The translations under genes and the position numbers were made by a program. Under the pieces are notes generated by a model that did not search any database, was not told the DNA's origin, and was given only the letters and a program-made list of their open reading frames with translations. From Lates calcarifer (lineage: Eukaryota; Chordata; Actinopteri; Centropomidae), in assembly GCF_001640805.2 (NCBI RefSeq), contig NC_066838.1, forward strand, positions 11,929,132 through 11,993,131: a stretch of DNA of 64,000 bases. Reading direction: 5' to 3'. Shown in pieces: positions 33,337 to 44,751 of this stretch (the stretch's first letter is position 1; every line of letters starts with the position of its first letter).

Positions 33337-36300
33337 TCATTCTATTCCTTGGAGGGATTCATTTGTCTCCATACTGGAAAAAACTAAGTAGAGGAAGACC
33401 GCCACAGCCAGGAAGAACACAAACTGAACCCACAGTGGGATGAGACGAGATGACTTTGGTGCCTTTGGAGCATCTTGATCAGATTTCATTGGTGTCGATT
33501 TCAAATAGGAGTTTCTGTAAGTGGACGGCGTGTCGTACATGCGGGGCCTGGAGAGGAATTAGAGGAGTTAGTTATTAACAGTATCACTCATGAGCTAGCA
33601 GTAACACCAGCACCGCCTGTTAATTCCAACTAGTGTATCGCTGGTTAAAGTCTGGTGAGGTGGTAAGATTGATCATCAACTCAAAGTGTTGTGCTGCCCT
33701 CCCTTGGACTAGTCAGTGTAATTTTGACAAATAACAATTTTGATAATCAATTCATTGGCCAAACATTCTCTGGTTGCAGCTTCTATAATATAATGTGGGG
33801 ATTAGCTGCTTTTCTTTTTTATGTACTTGTATCTTTGTGTTTTTGTTGTTTGTCAGACAATAAGACATCTGAAGTGACATTTTCTAGATTAAACAATTCA
33901 GTGGTGGAGGTAGAAAAGTAGCAGTACTGCAGTATACTGTAAATGCTCTGAAATATGACTTGAGTACATGAATATTATTATCTAAATATACTTAATATGT
34001 CAAAGGTACAGTCAGTGTTATTATTACATATATTATTATTAGATTGAATTAATGTGTATGTAGCATGTTGATATAATATTGGGCAGTTTAATCTGTAACA
34101 GTGCATATTTTATATGAGCATCATATGTTTTGTATGTAAAATTTTAATGTGACTGGTAACTATCTGTCAATAAATGCAGTTGAGACAGAGTAGAAGTATG
34201 ATGTAGCATGAAATGGGAACACTCAAGTGTAGTACAAGTGAGTAAATGTAGTTACATTCAACCACTGCAGTTAATTTAAAAAATGATGAATATATTAACC
34301 TTTATAAACAGGTGTTAGTTGTGGCACTAAATATAATGAGCTCATCATGCAGCATTCCTCCACATAAACTTAAAATCTGATCTGAGGTGTATGATGGATG
34401 GATGGTTTCATGGTTTTAATGAGTTATATGTGGTCACTTTGGTCGTATCAAATATACAACAATAGATTCTTAAAACAGAACTTTGTATCACAGTTCATCT
34501 GCAGGAGGCAAAAAGGTGATGTGAGCAATTTAGCTGATTTGAATTTCAATGGCTGGTGACACCCATTAATCTTGTATAAATACACTTACTCATCAACATA
34601 GTTCCTTCCTCTACTGTATTCAGACCTCGATCTTAAGGGGGAGTAGGATGAGTAGGACGTCCTGTAGAGTGCAACATAAAACAGAACCATGTGAAGGTTT
34701 TATATTCACCTCATCAACTGTAACGACAACAACAGTTAGTGGAACTGTAACTTACTCATGTTCATACTCCCTCTCAGTCCATCCTGGTCTGGAGCTCATG
34801 TACGACCCACTAGACAGATGAGAAAAAGTATTATTATGAATTCAGACTGATTTGAGCTTATTTGATTTCATTAAGTAAAACAGGAAAGAGGAGCAGTCAG
34901 TGTTTGAACAGTGGAGGATTAGTAGAAGAACTGACCTGTCTCCTGCTCCATCACTTCTGACCTGCAAAATGTGGAAACAGAGACATAGTAAGTACTTAAA
35001 TGTGACAACTGTAACTGTTGCTGTGATTAATTTACATGTACAGGTACTATATACCTGCATCTGTGGCTCATGCATGAGATTTTGTAAAGAAGAGTATTAA
35101 GTCTTACTTCAGTTAAAACAAATGAGTAATTTTTCGCCATAAAAATATAACATAAATGACATTTTTGACAGCGATCAAGATGCACTAAGATGGAATTACA
35201 GGGCCAATAATAATTTTTATAAATAAATTGTAGTTCACGCAAGAAAAAAGGGCAATATTTCATAAAATATTTATCTTTATTTCCAAGGTGCCTTCAAGGT
35301 GCCTAAATTCAAGAGAAACCCGTGTAAAGCCACAGAGTACCCACATTAAAGCTGGAGTGTGGGACTTCTAACGTCTGACACATCCATGCCATTGCAAAAT
35401 GAGTTCATGCAATGTTGATTAAGCTCATTTTAAATCTGGTGTCAATGGCAACATTCCCAGTACCATTAGTGGTGCATTTTACACCAACCAGCAGTGTCTG
35501 GTCTGCTAGAACTGATGAGGGGAGAAACCGTAGTGATAGAGACAGAGTAGGCTACAACATATGGAAGTATGGTGGAAGAACTAGGAGGCGTCCAAGAAAT
35601 GTTTCTGACGCTCCAGATATAAAAGAAACTCAGCGTTCAGAAGAAGGATTAAAGTCTAAAAAAGAAAGTGACCGACGACAAGGACAAACACGGATTACCA
35701 CTGGTGTGGCTTTTTCCTGTTAGAGGCTGCTGAAAGATGTGATTACTCTCACTGCCAGAAGAGGGAGACAAAAGTTCCACACTGCAAGTTTAAACACGGT
35801 GTACAACACAACACCCAACGTGTAATTTAGTCTTATTCACACAACCAAACGGTTCACACTACCTTTTGGGTGTAATTATACAGGTGTAATTATAAGGGAT
35901 GATATAAATCCTGCATCCCTAAGCAATCACATTCAAATTTTGATTGCTTCTTTCCACTGTGGCCACATTCAGATTCAAGAGGCAAGAAATGGAAAACAAA
36001 CGAGCAGCACCTGGAGGCAGAGTGGAGACAGATACTTACAGGTGTCCTGTAGACATAGGTGACCTCCTCCTCTGAAATCAAAACACAAACATCACACTAA
36101 ATGTCAGTGTACATTTCCATTATACTACATCCTGCACATTTGCAATACTCGAGGGGCCCATCTGATGACGGTAACTGCTGCTCAGTAATATTTTGATCAC
36201 AGAGGCTCAGGCAGAGATTCAATTATACAGTGAAGTGTCATCAATTTTGTTGTCAATTAACTGATTAACACCCTTTCTTGTCAATTTAAACAACAGCAGC

Positions 36301-38318
36301 ACAGATTTCAGTTGCTTCACCTGCTGTTATGTATCTTATCTATCTTATGATGCAACAAATATATAATTTGTCTGTAATAATATTGTTGGTTTATTGCTGG
36401 TGTATTATTCTAACACTTTAAGATCCATTTATTCATCATCAGAAGTACTACTCAGTCTGTGAAAACAGATGTGGTCTGTGGATCTTGAAGGAGCTCTTGA
36501 GAAAAAATTGAGAAAAATATGAGAAAAATAACCCTGATGATCATCTTAGTTTCAAATCCTCTGAAAGAGACTTTTATAATATTTTGAATAGACCAACAGT
36601 AATAGCTGAATAAACAATGGCAGTTTCTAAATAAAATCTTTGGCTTCTACATAAACAAGATTTAATATATGACATACACTTACCAAGCACTTTATTAGGA
36701 ACACTACACTAACACTTGGTAGGGCCTCACTTTGCTCTGTAGACAGCCTCAATTTGTCATGGCGTTGTCATCTTTTGAGATTCTGGTTCACACTGACATA
36801 ACTGCATCATGTTATTTCTGCTGTATTGTCAGCTGCACATTCATGTGGCAAATTTCCTGTTCTGCCACATCCCAAAGGTACGCTACTGGATTCAGATCTG
36901 GTGACTGGGGAGGCCGTTGAAGTACACTGAACTTACTGTCATGTTCATGAAACCAGTTTGAGGCAACTTTTGCTTTGCAGACATAGATGGATAAATGTAG
37001 GCATAAAGGGATGCACATGGTCAGCAACAATATTCAGACGGGCTGTGGCTTTACAATGACGATTGACTGGTATTAAGGGGTCTGAAGTGTGCCAGGAAAA
37101 TATTCCACACCACCACCACCACCACCAGCCTAGACTGTTAACACAAGGCAGATTGGGATGCTCTTAATTCTGACTCTACCACCTGCCTGCTCCCAAAGAA
37201 ATCTAGATTCGTCAGACCAGACTACACATTTCCAGTCTTAAACTGTCCAGTTATTGCCCCTCTGTCTTAACGTTCAACGTGCTGTTTCATTCTGAGATGC
37301 TTTTCTGCTCAACACAGTAGCAAAGAGTGGTTATCTGAGTCACCGTAGCCTTTCTGTCAGCTCCAACCAGTCTGGCCATTCTCCTCTGACCTGTCTCATC
37401 AACAAGGTGTTTCCGTCCATAGAACTGCCACTCGCTGGATGTTTTTTATTCTTTGCACCACTAAGTAAACTGTAACCTCTGGGGATTTTCACGCCTTACA
37501 AATCTACTGTAAGGCGTGAAAATCCCAGGAGAGCAGCAGTTTCACAAATACTCAAACCAGCCCATCTGGCACTATCATGCATCACAACTATCATGCAACA
37601 GTCAGAGAGATCAGAGAGCACATTTTCCCCACTATGATCTGATGTCTGATCTGAAGATCCTGACCTGTATCTGTGTGATTTTATGCACTGCACTGCTGCC
37701 ACATGGTTAACTGGATAACCGCATTAATAAGCGTACAAGTGTTCCTAAGTGCTCAGTGAGTTTACCTATGACTGTTGGGTATGCACATGTTTCCTTAAAT
37801 TGAAATTCGAAAAAACAAGATATTTTAAGAACATTTTTCTTCAAACTTCAATGAAAAGTTACAACACAAATTATTTCTACCCCTAAAAAAACTGAGTTAC
37901 GGTTTCTACCCCAGCATGTGAATCAAAGTAAAGAGTGTGAGGACAGTTACCTTCTTCTCTGTAATAGGTCCTGTCAGATGATGGTTTAGAGCTTGCTCTT
38001 TTCCCTTTGGCCATGGCCTCTTTCAGCTTCTTCTCATACAGACTTCTGGTGGAGTCTGAGAACAAAAGGTCACACAAGACGTACATTTGATGAACAAGTG
38101 TACAGAGAAAACCACAGAATACAACCTGTCCTTCATGTCAGTTTACCCGTACAGGCACGGGGAGGCCTGTGTGGGGTTAACTGGCACAGCCGTTGATTCA
38201 AAAACGGGTGCAAAATAAACAATCTGAGCTTCTCACCGACCACAGGTCCGTGCTTTATCCCATATTCATCCAGCAGGTCGCTAATCTCCTGCGCAGATTT
38301 GCTACTCAGAGAAGACAT
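33337..38318 (-). CDS. emd: Emerin (LEM-domain inner nuclear membrane protein)
   Basis: Minus-strand exons: 38318-38237, 38055-37951, 36071-36040, 34961-34936, 34809-34756, 34661-34590, 33547-33337; 193 residues. Emerin is an inner-nuclear-membrane protein that binds the chromatin protein BAF and lamins. Residues 1 to about 45 form the LEM domain (MSSLSSKSAQEISDLLDEYG, HGPVV, then RSLYEKKLKEAM). The middle is rich in serine, arginine and tyrosine. A single hydrophobic helix (WVQFVFFLAVAVFLYLVF) lies about 15 residues from the C-terminus, giving a tail anchor. Human emerin is 254 residues, so this form is shorter in the middle. Two very small exons (32 and 26 bases) must be kept or skipped together to hold the frame. 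The emd-dnase1l1 neighbourhood matches human Xq28. LEMD1-type proteins are a less likely alternative. Confidence 0.87.
33899..34272. mobile_element. CAGTGGTGG-type teleost repeat in an emd intron
   Basis: The element starts CAGTGGTGGAGGTAGAAAAG and ends ...GTTACATTCAACCACTGCAG, so the ends are imperfect inverted repeats. The AT-rich middle (CATATGTTTTGTATGTAAAA; ACTAT blocks) is typical of a very abundant percomorph family. An adjacent open frame (33691-33921) runs partly into it and is not a gene. Confidence 0.65.
35347..35795 (+). mobile_element. Inverted-repeat element with a coding-like frame
   Basis: The left end TTAAAGCTGGAGTGTGGGAC pairs with the right end, which reverse-complemented reads TTAAACTTGCAGTGTGGAAC. 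Inside, an open frame on the plus strand includes SIWKYGGRTRRRPRN-like sequence (here NIWKYGGRTRRRPRNVSDAP) and RRQGQTRITTGVAFS. This resembles a peptide I recognise as recurring in predicted fish proteins derived from repeats (R.RTRINIG.AF). It sits in an emd intron, antisense to emd. It is element-derived sequence and not an independent host gene. Confidence 0.55.
36675..37764 (-). mobile_element. Dead Tc1/mariner-type transposon in an emd intron
   Basis: Ends: TACCAAGCACTTTATTAGGA on the left; the right end reverse-complemented reads CTGAGCACTTAGGAACAC, a damaged inverted repeat. On the minus strand are remnants of a Tc1-type transposase. Near 37500-37600 there is a helix-turn-helix part (ARWAGLSICETAALLGFSRL). 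Near 37020-37110 there are IFL.HF.PL.-type remains. At 36815-36990 there is the catalytic C-terminal part (NWFHEHDSKFSVLQRPPQSP, DLNPVAYLWD). In active relatives the last motif is DLNPIE.LW, where the glutamate is catalytic; here it is alanine. Frameshifts separate the parts, and the element of about 1.09 kb is shorter than a full one. Confidence 0.78.
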
Positions 38319-39153
38319 TGTTTTGACTCGCTTTATTCGTTCAGACTTCGGTGTTTGGTTATTTTAGTGTCGTTTCGGTTGAGCTGTAGTTTCAGTTACC
38401 AAAAAGAGACAACAACCATAACTCCGCCCACCGATAATGACTGGGAGTTCGTTTTGTCGCGCGGCATCTACCAGTAACTTGGGAGAATGGAGACGCTGCA
38501 ACCCGCCCTCATTTGTTGAGCCAGGTCTTTAAAACATTCGCACTTTCAGTCAAACGCTACATCATTTCCGTTTAGCAAATTCTTCTTCGTGTTCCCCTCT
38601 TTTTAGTATGCCAGTTTCTTTCCAAAAACGAAGCAGCGCGACCAGCAGGCGGATATTAATATTCACCAATACTAATGCTAAAGCTGTTACCTTAGCTCTG
38701 TTCCCGTAGTAGTCCTGAAAATATATATTAAAATAATAATAATAACAAAATATAGACATAGTAAAGTCTGTTATCTAAATTACACATGTAAGAATACAAC
38801 AGCACCGTTAACAAATGTAGTCAGAATACATATTATGAGGAAGCCCCCCCCCCTTTTACATTATTGTTACATGTTATTTTATTGATAATTATTATAACAT
38901 TCATATTTTTTTATATAAATTAAATTAATGAAGAAATAAGAATGTCCCAAACGCATCATGTTTTGCTGCTACATAAATAAATAAATAAATAAAAACACTT
39001 TCTATCACAAATAATAGTGAAATTTAGTAAGTGTTGGGCTTATTACTAATTCACCAGAAATGCAGTGCATGTGCAGGCCTTGGTTTTAGGCCTATTTAGA
39101 CCCAGTTCAACTGGAACACAATAACTCAGCATCATTTTAAACTAAATTAGACC

Positions 39154-39159
39154 TTTATT
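39154..39159 (-). terminator. Polyadenylation signal of the acidic-protein gene
   Basis: AATAAA on the minus strand, about 150 bases past the stop codon at 39309. Spacing fits a short 3' untranslated region. Confidence 0.5.
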
Positions 39160-39308
39160 AAGCACAAAATTGCATATTACAGATAACGGTTCACAATTTT
39201 CAACATCAAGCACTTTACACTGCATTCTTACAAAATGTGTCATTTAGGATTTTTTTTCATCATGTGTAAGCTTACTAACATGTTTTCATGGCCAGAAAAA
39301 AAATAGCT

Positions 39309-42105
39309 TTAGCCCCAGAAGAAGGAAGCTTGGCTGAGCCATTCTAGTTGGTCTGTGGCCAACCAGAACATCAGCAGTCCCGTCCCTGTTACCACACCCA
39401 TCTTCAGTATCAGTTTCAGCATGCCAAGACACTGCAGGGGGAGAAAAAAGGACAGGGACGTACAAATAACCATCTACAAATAAGTAAACAGTGAATCAGT
39501 AATGGCCAGTGAGGACGCACCTTGTGTTTTCTGGTACAGATTTTTGTGTTGCTGAGATCATTCTCCAGCATGTTCTCTGTCACATTCTCCAGTACATTCT
39601 CTGTCATGTTGTCCGGCACACGCTCCTCCTGCAGCTGAATGTTTGGGGGATCACAAACAGGTATCATCTGTAGAGTGTCGTCAGGCTCCCTCAGCTCCTG
39701 AACACAGACGAAGCAGGTAAACAGTGTCATTTATGTGTATGTGTTTCCGTGTGCTCTCATATGTGACCACATGCGAATGATCATATTCTCACTTCAGATG
39801 TGTCTGCAGAGCTCAGGTCCTCCTCCCTGTCTGTGGAGCTGCTGAGTGAATCTCTGTCACTGCTGAGAAAAAGAGGAAGACGACACAGGTTTTGGGTGTT
39901 TGTCATCGCTCAGGTTGTAGTTATTGCTCAAGATGTTAAATGCAGAGAAGAAATCCTGCTTACCTGTCAGATTCGTAGTGAATGACTGGATCTGCACAAA
40001 ACTGAACTTTTATCTGCCTCTCTAAAAAATATATATATATAAATGGAAACTGATCAATTGTGTACATGCAACACTTGTTGATATTATTCTGTAACAAACA
40101 CCCATTTCATCTACACTCACCCTCTCTTTCATACTCCCCTTTGCTGTCGTCGTAAAACTTGTAAAAAGCCTTGATTCTCTCCTGCTCTTGTTCCCAGTTC
40201 CTCTCCTCCTCCTCATACTCGTCATCTCCCAGTTGCCCCAGCTCGGTGACCTCTGAGGCCTCAAGTCCTGTGTTGAAGAAGAAGCTGTCATCCACGGATC
40301 CCTGGTAAGAGGGGCTTGTTGTTTTGCCATCCTCTCTCTGTACCACAGAGTAGCTGTTGATGTCTTCTGCAGGACGCTGACTCACATCTGAAAGAGGTGT
40401 TTCCGTTTTATCTGTGTCTTCTGTGGTTAACAGGTCTTCAGACAGAAGGGAAGCAGTTTTTGACACGTCGAAATCCCAGTTTACGCTGAAATCTGCTGTA
40501 TCTGCTATGCTGCTCGTGATTGGATGACTGTCGGAGCTGCTCCACCTGGAGAATGCGGCGCTGCCCTCGCTGTAGAGCCAAGTGTCCTCCAGTTTCTTGT
40601 TGTTTTCCAGATCTTGCATACACGTGCAATCTGAGGGGTCCTCATCTCTCCTCCTGTGTTGGACCTCATCGTCACTGGAGCTGTAGGACTCACTCTCACT
40701 TGTCTGATCATCACTCGCTGTAACGGCTGAATAGCCCGACACATCCTCAACAATTTCTGTTTTTTTTCCGTCTTCTTCTCCAGCTGCCACATTGAAACTC
40801 CGGAACTTTTCAGCATCCATCTCCAAATCTATGCTGTACAGATACCCATCTTCCTCCTCATCCGCATACTCCTCCTTTCCCATCCATGTTATATCTGTCA
40901 TAGCTCCCTCCAGGCAGACGTTCTGCTTTGCATTTGAATCACTGCCAGACATATGAAGCAAGGCAGGGTTCGACTTGGAATTACTTTCTCGATTTTTGAC
41001 TCCGTCTTCGACGTATTCACATGAAGAAAAGTCTGAGGGATAATCTGCAAAGCTCTCACCTGCCTCTTGATGCTCCTCCCCAGAGAAATCCTTCATTTTC
41101 TCCTCGTATTCCTCACCATCAACCTCAGCGATGAGATCCTGCAGATTTTGCGCCGATATTTCTGGAAACTCCAAACTGGCTGTTGCAGGCCCGACTTTGT
41201 AAGGATTTTCAACCTCCTGCTCAAGGCACTGAGCAGGAGTGTTTTCCTCTTGTTCGACTTTCACGGCCTCACGCTCAGAATCAGATGAGCTGTCTTGCTT
41301 CTCCTCTCCCCTCTCTTCCTCATCCTCTTCAATCCCATCACCTTTTATCGTCATCTCACCACAACGTTCGGGGACTCGCCCAAAGTAGGACGCCTCCTCG
41401 TCTCTCTCGCTCTCACCTTGCTCCTTGTTTCTAACTTGAGAGTTTTCAGCAGCCTCTGGGGCCAGGGGTTGTCCCTCAGCAAAGATCCTGTCCTCTTTAC
41501 CACCATAGCAGGACTTCTCCTCACCGCCACAGCAAAGTGACATCAACGACTCCCCTGGTTCCTCTCCCATATCCACCTCCTCATCCTCATCATCTTCTCC
41601 AGAGGCTTCCTGCTCAGAATCTCCATCGGAGCTTGCGTAATCCTCCTCTGGTGTTCTGTCCATGCTCATGAGACCGACCCTGACACCTTGAAAATCCTCC
41701 TCCTCCTCCTCCTCCTCCTCCTCCTCCTCATCATCATCATCATCATCATCATCATCAGACTGCTCCTCAACTGCATTTTCAGCCATGTGTGTATCTTCAG
41801 TCTTCATGATAGACAAAACTGTAGTTTCACCAGTTGCTTCCTGGTGCAGAGCTCTGTCTTCCTTTGCTGGTGAGTTTTCATGAGAGATGTCTGTCTCGTC
41901 TTCCTCAAGCTTTTCGTCAAAATTCAAATTCTCGAAGTCCAAGTCTCCATCAGGAAATGATGGAACAGACGTCTCTGCAATAACATCATTTGAAAATTAC
42001 CATTTGGTAAATAGTAAAAATAAATTAAAATAAATACCACAGTACTAAAACTTGTTCCTTACCTGAAAATGCATCACTTAGTAGATCAGAAAGATTTTGT
42101 TCCAT
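39309..42105 (-). CDS. Highly acidic, probably tail-anchored protein of unknown family
   Basis: Minus-strand exons: 42105-42063, 41974-40121, 40021-39964, 39862-39793, 39697-39521, 39431-39309; 774 residues in one frame. The start exon reads MEQNLSDLLSDAF. The second exon (1854 bases) codes for about 620 residues dominated by glutamate, aspartate and serine, including a D-run next to an E-run, and is probably disordered. A repeated NMTENVLENVTENMLEN stretch follows. The C-terminus is basic, then hydrophobic (LILKMGVVTGTGLLMFWLAT), and ends soon after, which suggests a tail anchor in an ER-type or outer mitochondrial membrane. I do not recognise the family and give no function. Database names for such proteins often invoke dentin sialophosphoprotein, but that reflects composition only. 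It lies between emd and dnase1l1, all on the same strand. Confidence 0.8.
41695..41757 (-). repeat. In-frame GAG/GAT trinucleotide runs
   Basis: On the plus strand a (TCC)n run meets a (TCA)n run; on the coding strand they read as about ten aspartates followed by about twelve glutamates. Length changes in whole codons would alter the protein without frameshift, so the site is likely polymorphic. Confidence 0.85.
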
Positions 42106-42628
42106 CTTTGCAAATAGACAAATCAATCGGTTATGACAGAATCAAGACAAACGTTAATGCATTGCCACAGATAATCTCCTCTCTCTCAGAAAGGAAGAGA
42201 GCGCGAAGTAACTCTCATCTGTTGTTGCTGCAAGTGGCTTCCTGTCAAACAGACGGAGCATAAATTACACATTAAAACTAAAATACTTGGTTGAATGTAT
42301 GACAGTAAATGGCAACAGTATGTAAGGCTGCAACAAAATATGAAGATATAAAATGATGTTTAAAAAGTTTCTCTGTAAAATGTGAAATCAGAAAAAGTAA
42401 TGTTCTGTGTTGCTGTAGGAACGTACCTTCATGAGCTCATGAAATGATGTCAGCTTTGATGCGGTTTTGGTTTCAGATGCACAGTATAAACTCCTACAGT
42501 CAAACACGCAGTTCCTGAAACAGTTCATGTTTATTGGTGTCTTATGCAACAAGGTAGTGCCACTTTGAGGACAAATTCTCGTCATTATAAAGGAAGAGTA
42601 ACAGTGAATGTTCTGTTGGGTGCTTTGT

Positions 42629-42634
42629 TTTATT
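42629..42634 (-). terminator. Polyadenylation signal of dnase1l1
   Basis: AATAAA on the minus strand, about 78 bases beyond the dnase1l1 stop codon (42712). This gives a very short 3' untranslated region ahead of the acidic-protein gene, whose start codon is about 520 bases further on. Confidence 0.55.
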
Positions 42635-42711
42635 TTAACAGATAAAATCAGATAAAACTACAGTTAATATAATGAAGAAGTCCTGGTTTGTTGATGGTTG
42701 TCCTGAGTGGA

Positions 42712-44751
42712 TTACAGCTCATGGCGGAGGAGGTAGCGGTGGTTGGGCTTCAGGTCGACTTCTACTGGAAAATGATCGCTCACCTCAAGAGCCTAAAGAG
42801 CCACAAATATATCAGGGTTAATGCTCATGATAAAAGTATAAAACTGAGCCAAAAAAAGTGAATTTACAAGGGACCAAGTTTACCTCCTCCTCTGTGAGAT
42901 GGAAATTCTCTTTAAAGTTGAACGGTTGAGCTGAACCTGGCACTATACTGGAAATAATTTCACGTCCATGGGCAATGATCCTGTGTGAAAATGTGAAAAA
43001 AAAATTGCATAAATAAATAACTTTATCCAACATGACTGGCATCTGCAGGTGTTCTACGACTACGTGATTCTGTTTCCACCTGCTGACCTGTCATAGGCGC
43101 AGTGTGTCTTCTTCCGGACGGTGGTGTCTTGTTCATCTCCAATTAGCCAGCGAAACTTGGGGTCACTCCTCAAGCGCACGGCTCTCCAGCCCTTGATGGT
43201 GACGTAGCTGCAGCCAGCGTTGAGGTCCCCAAGGATCATCACATTCTGGTGTGAATGAAAGGAAGCAAAAAGGACAAGTTCAACAGACCAAAATTACTCA
43301 TAAATTTCTTCCTGTGTAAAAGACAAAGCTAAACAGAGAAACTCTGACCAACATATAGATAAAAAAATAAAACAAACAACAAGAATACTATGATGATGAA
43401 GGTGATGATGTGGTTTGACCTACGTCAGTCTTCCACTTTTTGTAAATTCCTTTGAAGACAGTGTACAGCTCATCAATCTCCTTCATGGCAGTTTTTGGAC
43501 TGGTGTGATGGCCAATCAGAACAAAATCCTTCACCACTGGAGGAAAACAAAAGACAACAACAACAACAACAACAACAACAAAAATTTTTAATGAATGTGT
43601 TTACATGCACAGTAGTATCCTGGTTTTAATCACATTATGACATTTGCATACAGGAGAACCTGTTCATTCATATCCCTATGTACATATTTCTAACATTATT
43701 ATCCAGGTTATTATTGTCCAAATCCATGAATTCTTTATAAACTGATGAATCCAGTTTGCTTTCTGGAAGGCTGAACTCTGCTGCATCTACTATTCTACTT
43801 TTCATCTGGTAGGAGTGGTGGAAGATGAGAATAACAACTAAACTGATGAAAGAATTTATCCTCTACCCACTGTAAAACTCATATTTTTCTTTCATTGCAG
43901 AGAATGATTAGAAACCTGGATAAACTGCTGTAATTCAGCTCCAGGTTTTTGAAACCTGATGTTTACATGTGCGTTGGACATGGATACTCCAGAAATACTG
44001 TGTCACGAGAGTGTATTAGGGTGCACTTTCTTTTAGTCTTACGTGTTGTGGGGGAATGAAAGTGAATGATGAAAGGCTCTCTGGAGAAAACATCAGTTTC
44101 ATTGGTTCCTTCTTCCAGTTTAGGACATTGATAATGCTCTTTGACCTTCAGCACATTGTTCCTAGAAATGAAAAGAGGGTAAAAAGGGCAGGACTGTAAG
44201 GACCTCATGTTAAATGTAATGTGTCATGTTTGATAAACAGCCTGTTTACCTGTATATGTAAACATACTGCTCCTTGTAGGTTTTCCTCCCAAGCCTTTCA
44301 CTTTCCACGTACGAGTACGTGTTGGATTTGTCAAATCTGCCGACAACAATGTGAATGAAACAAAATTAAAGTTGATGTTGAGTGGCGTATGTATGTGACA
44401 CACAATTTACTAGATGTTATGCTTATACCTGTTAAGATCTTCAACCAAAGCTTTTATTGCTTCTCCTTTAGAGTCTCGGACCTCTTGAATAAGACACAAG
44501 TCACATCGAGAGAGGATCTTGGAAGCCAAAAAAAAAAAAAAAAAAAATCCATCAGCTGTACAGTTTTGTTTGGATGTTGCTGTAGCTGTTGTACACACAC
44601 AGTAAAATACCTTCAGTAAAATCCCCATAACCTTCTTGTTGTTTGCTTTTGCTTCACCAAAGCTCTGAATGTTGAAAGCACAGATTTTCAGTGAAGATGT
44701 GACGTTCAATAAACACAACCCCGCAACCAACAGCAGAACTGCAGTCCTCAT
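42712..44751 (-). CDS. dnase1l1: Deoxyribonuclease I-like 1
   Basis: Minus-strand exons: 44751-44611, 44517-44429, 44336-44250, 44161-44043, 43536-43424, 43245-43088, 42980-42884, 42792-42712; 294 residues. It is a secreted or membrane-associated Ca/Mg-dependent endonuclease of the DNase I family. A signal peptide (MRTAVLLLVAGLCLLNVTSS) leads into LKICAFNIQSFGE. Active-site landmarks are present: LIQEVRD (catalytic glutamate), VLIGHHTSP (first histidine), MILGDLNAGC (aspartate and asparagine of the metal site) and VSDHFPVEV (second histidine). Length and motif order match complete DNase I-like enzymes. The tail after DHFPVEV is short, with no long C-terminal extension. The choice of 1-like-1 over other paralogues rests mainly on its position near emd; DNASE1L3-type paralogues are the main alternative. 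Intron 1 is 93 bases long and holds a 20-base T tract before the acceptor. Confidence 0.88.

Noticed and set aside
33691..33921. 76-codon plus-strand frame with a hydrophobic segment in an emd intron
   Set aside because: It runs into a teleost repeat, has no splice context or family likeness, and is best explained as chance.
38562..38759. 65-codon minus-strand frame upstream of emd
   Set aside because: AT-rich start, no family likeness and no conserved neighbour; could at most be untranslated or promoter sequence.
40505..41540. Plus- and minus-strand open frames overlapping the acidic-protein gene
   Set aside because: They are shadows of the 1854-base acidic exon, whose low-complexity codons keep other frames open.
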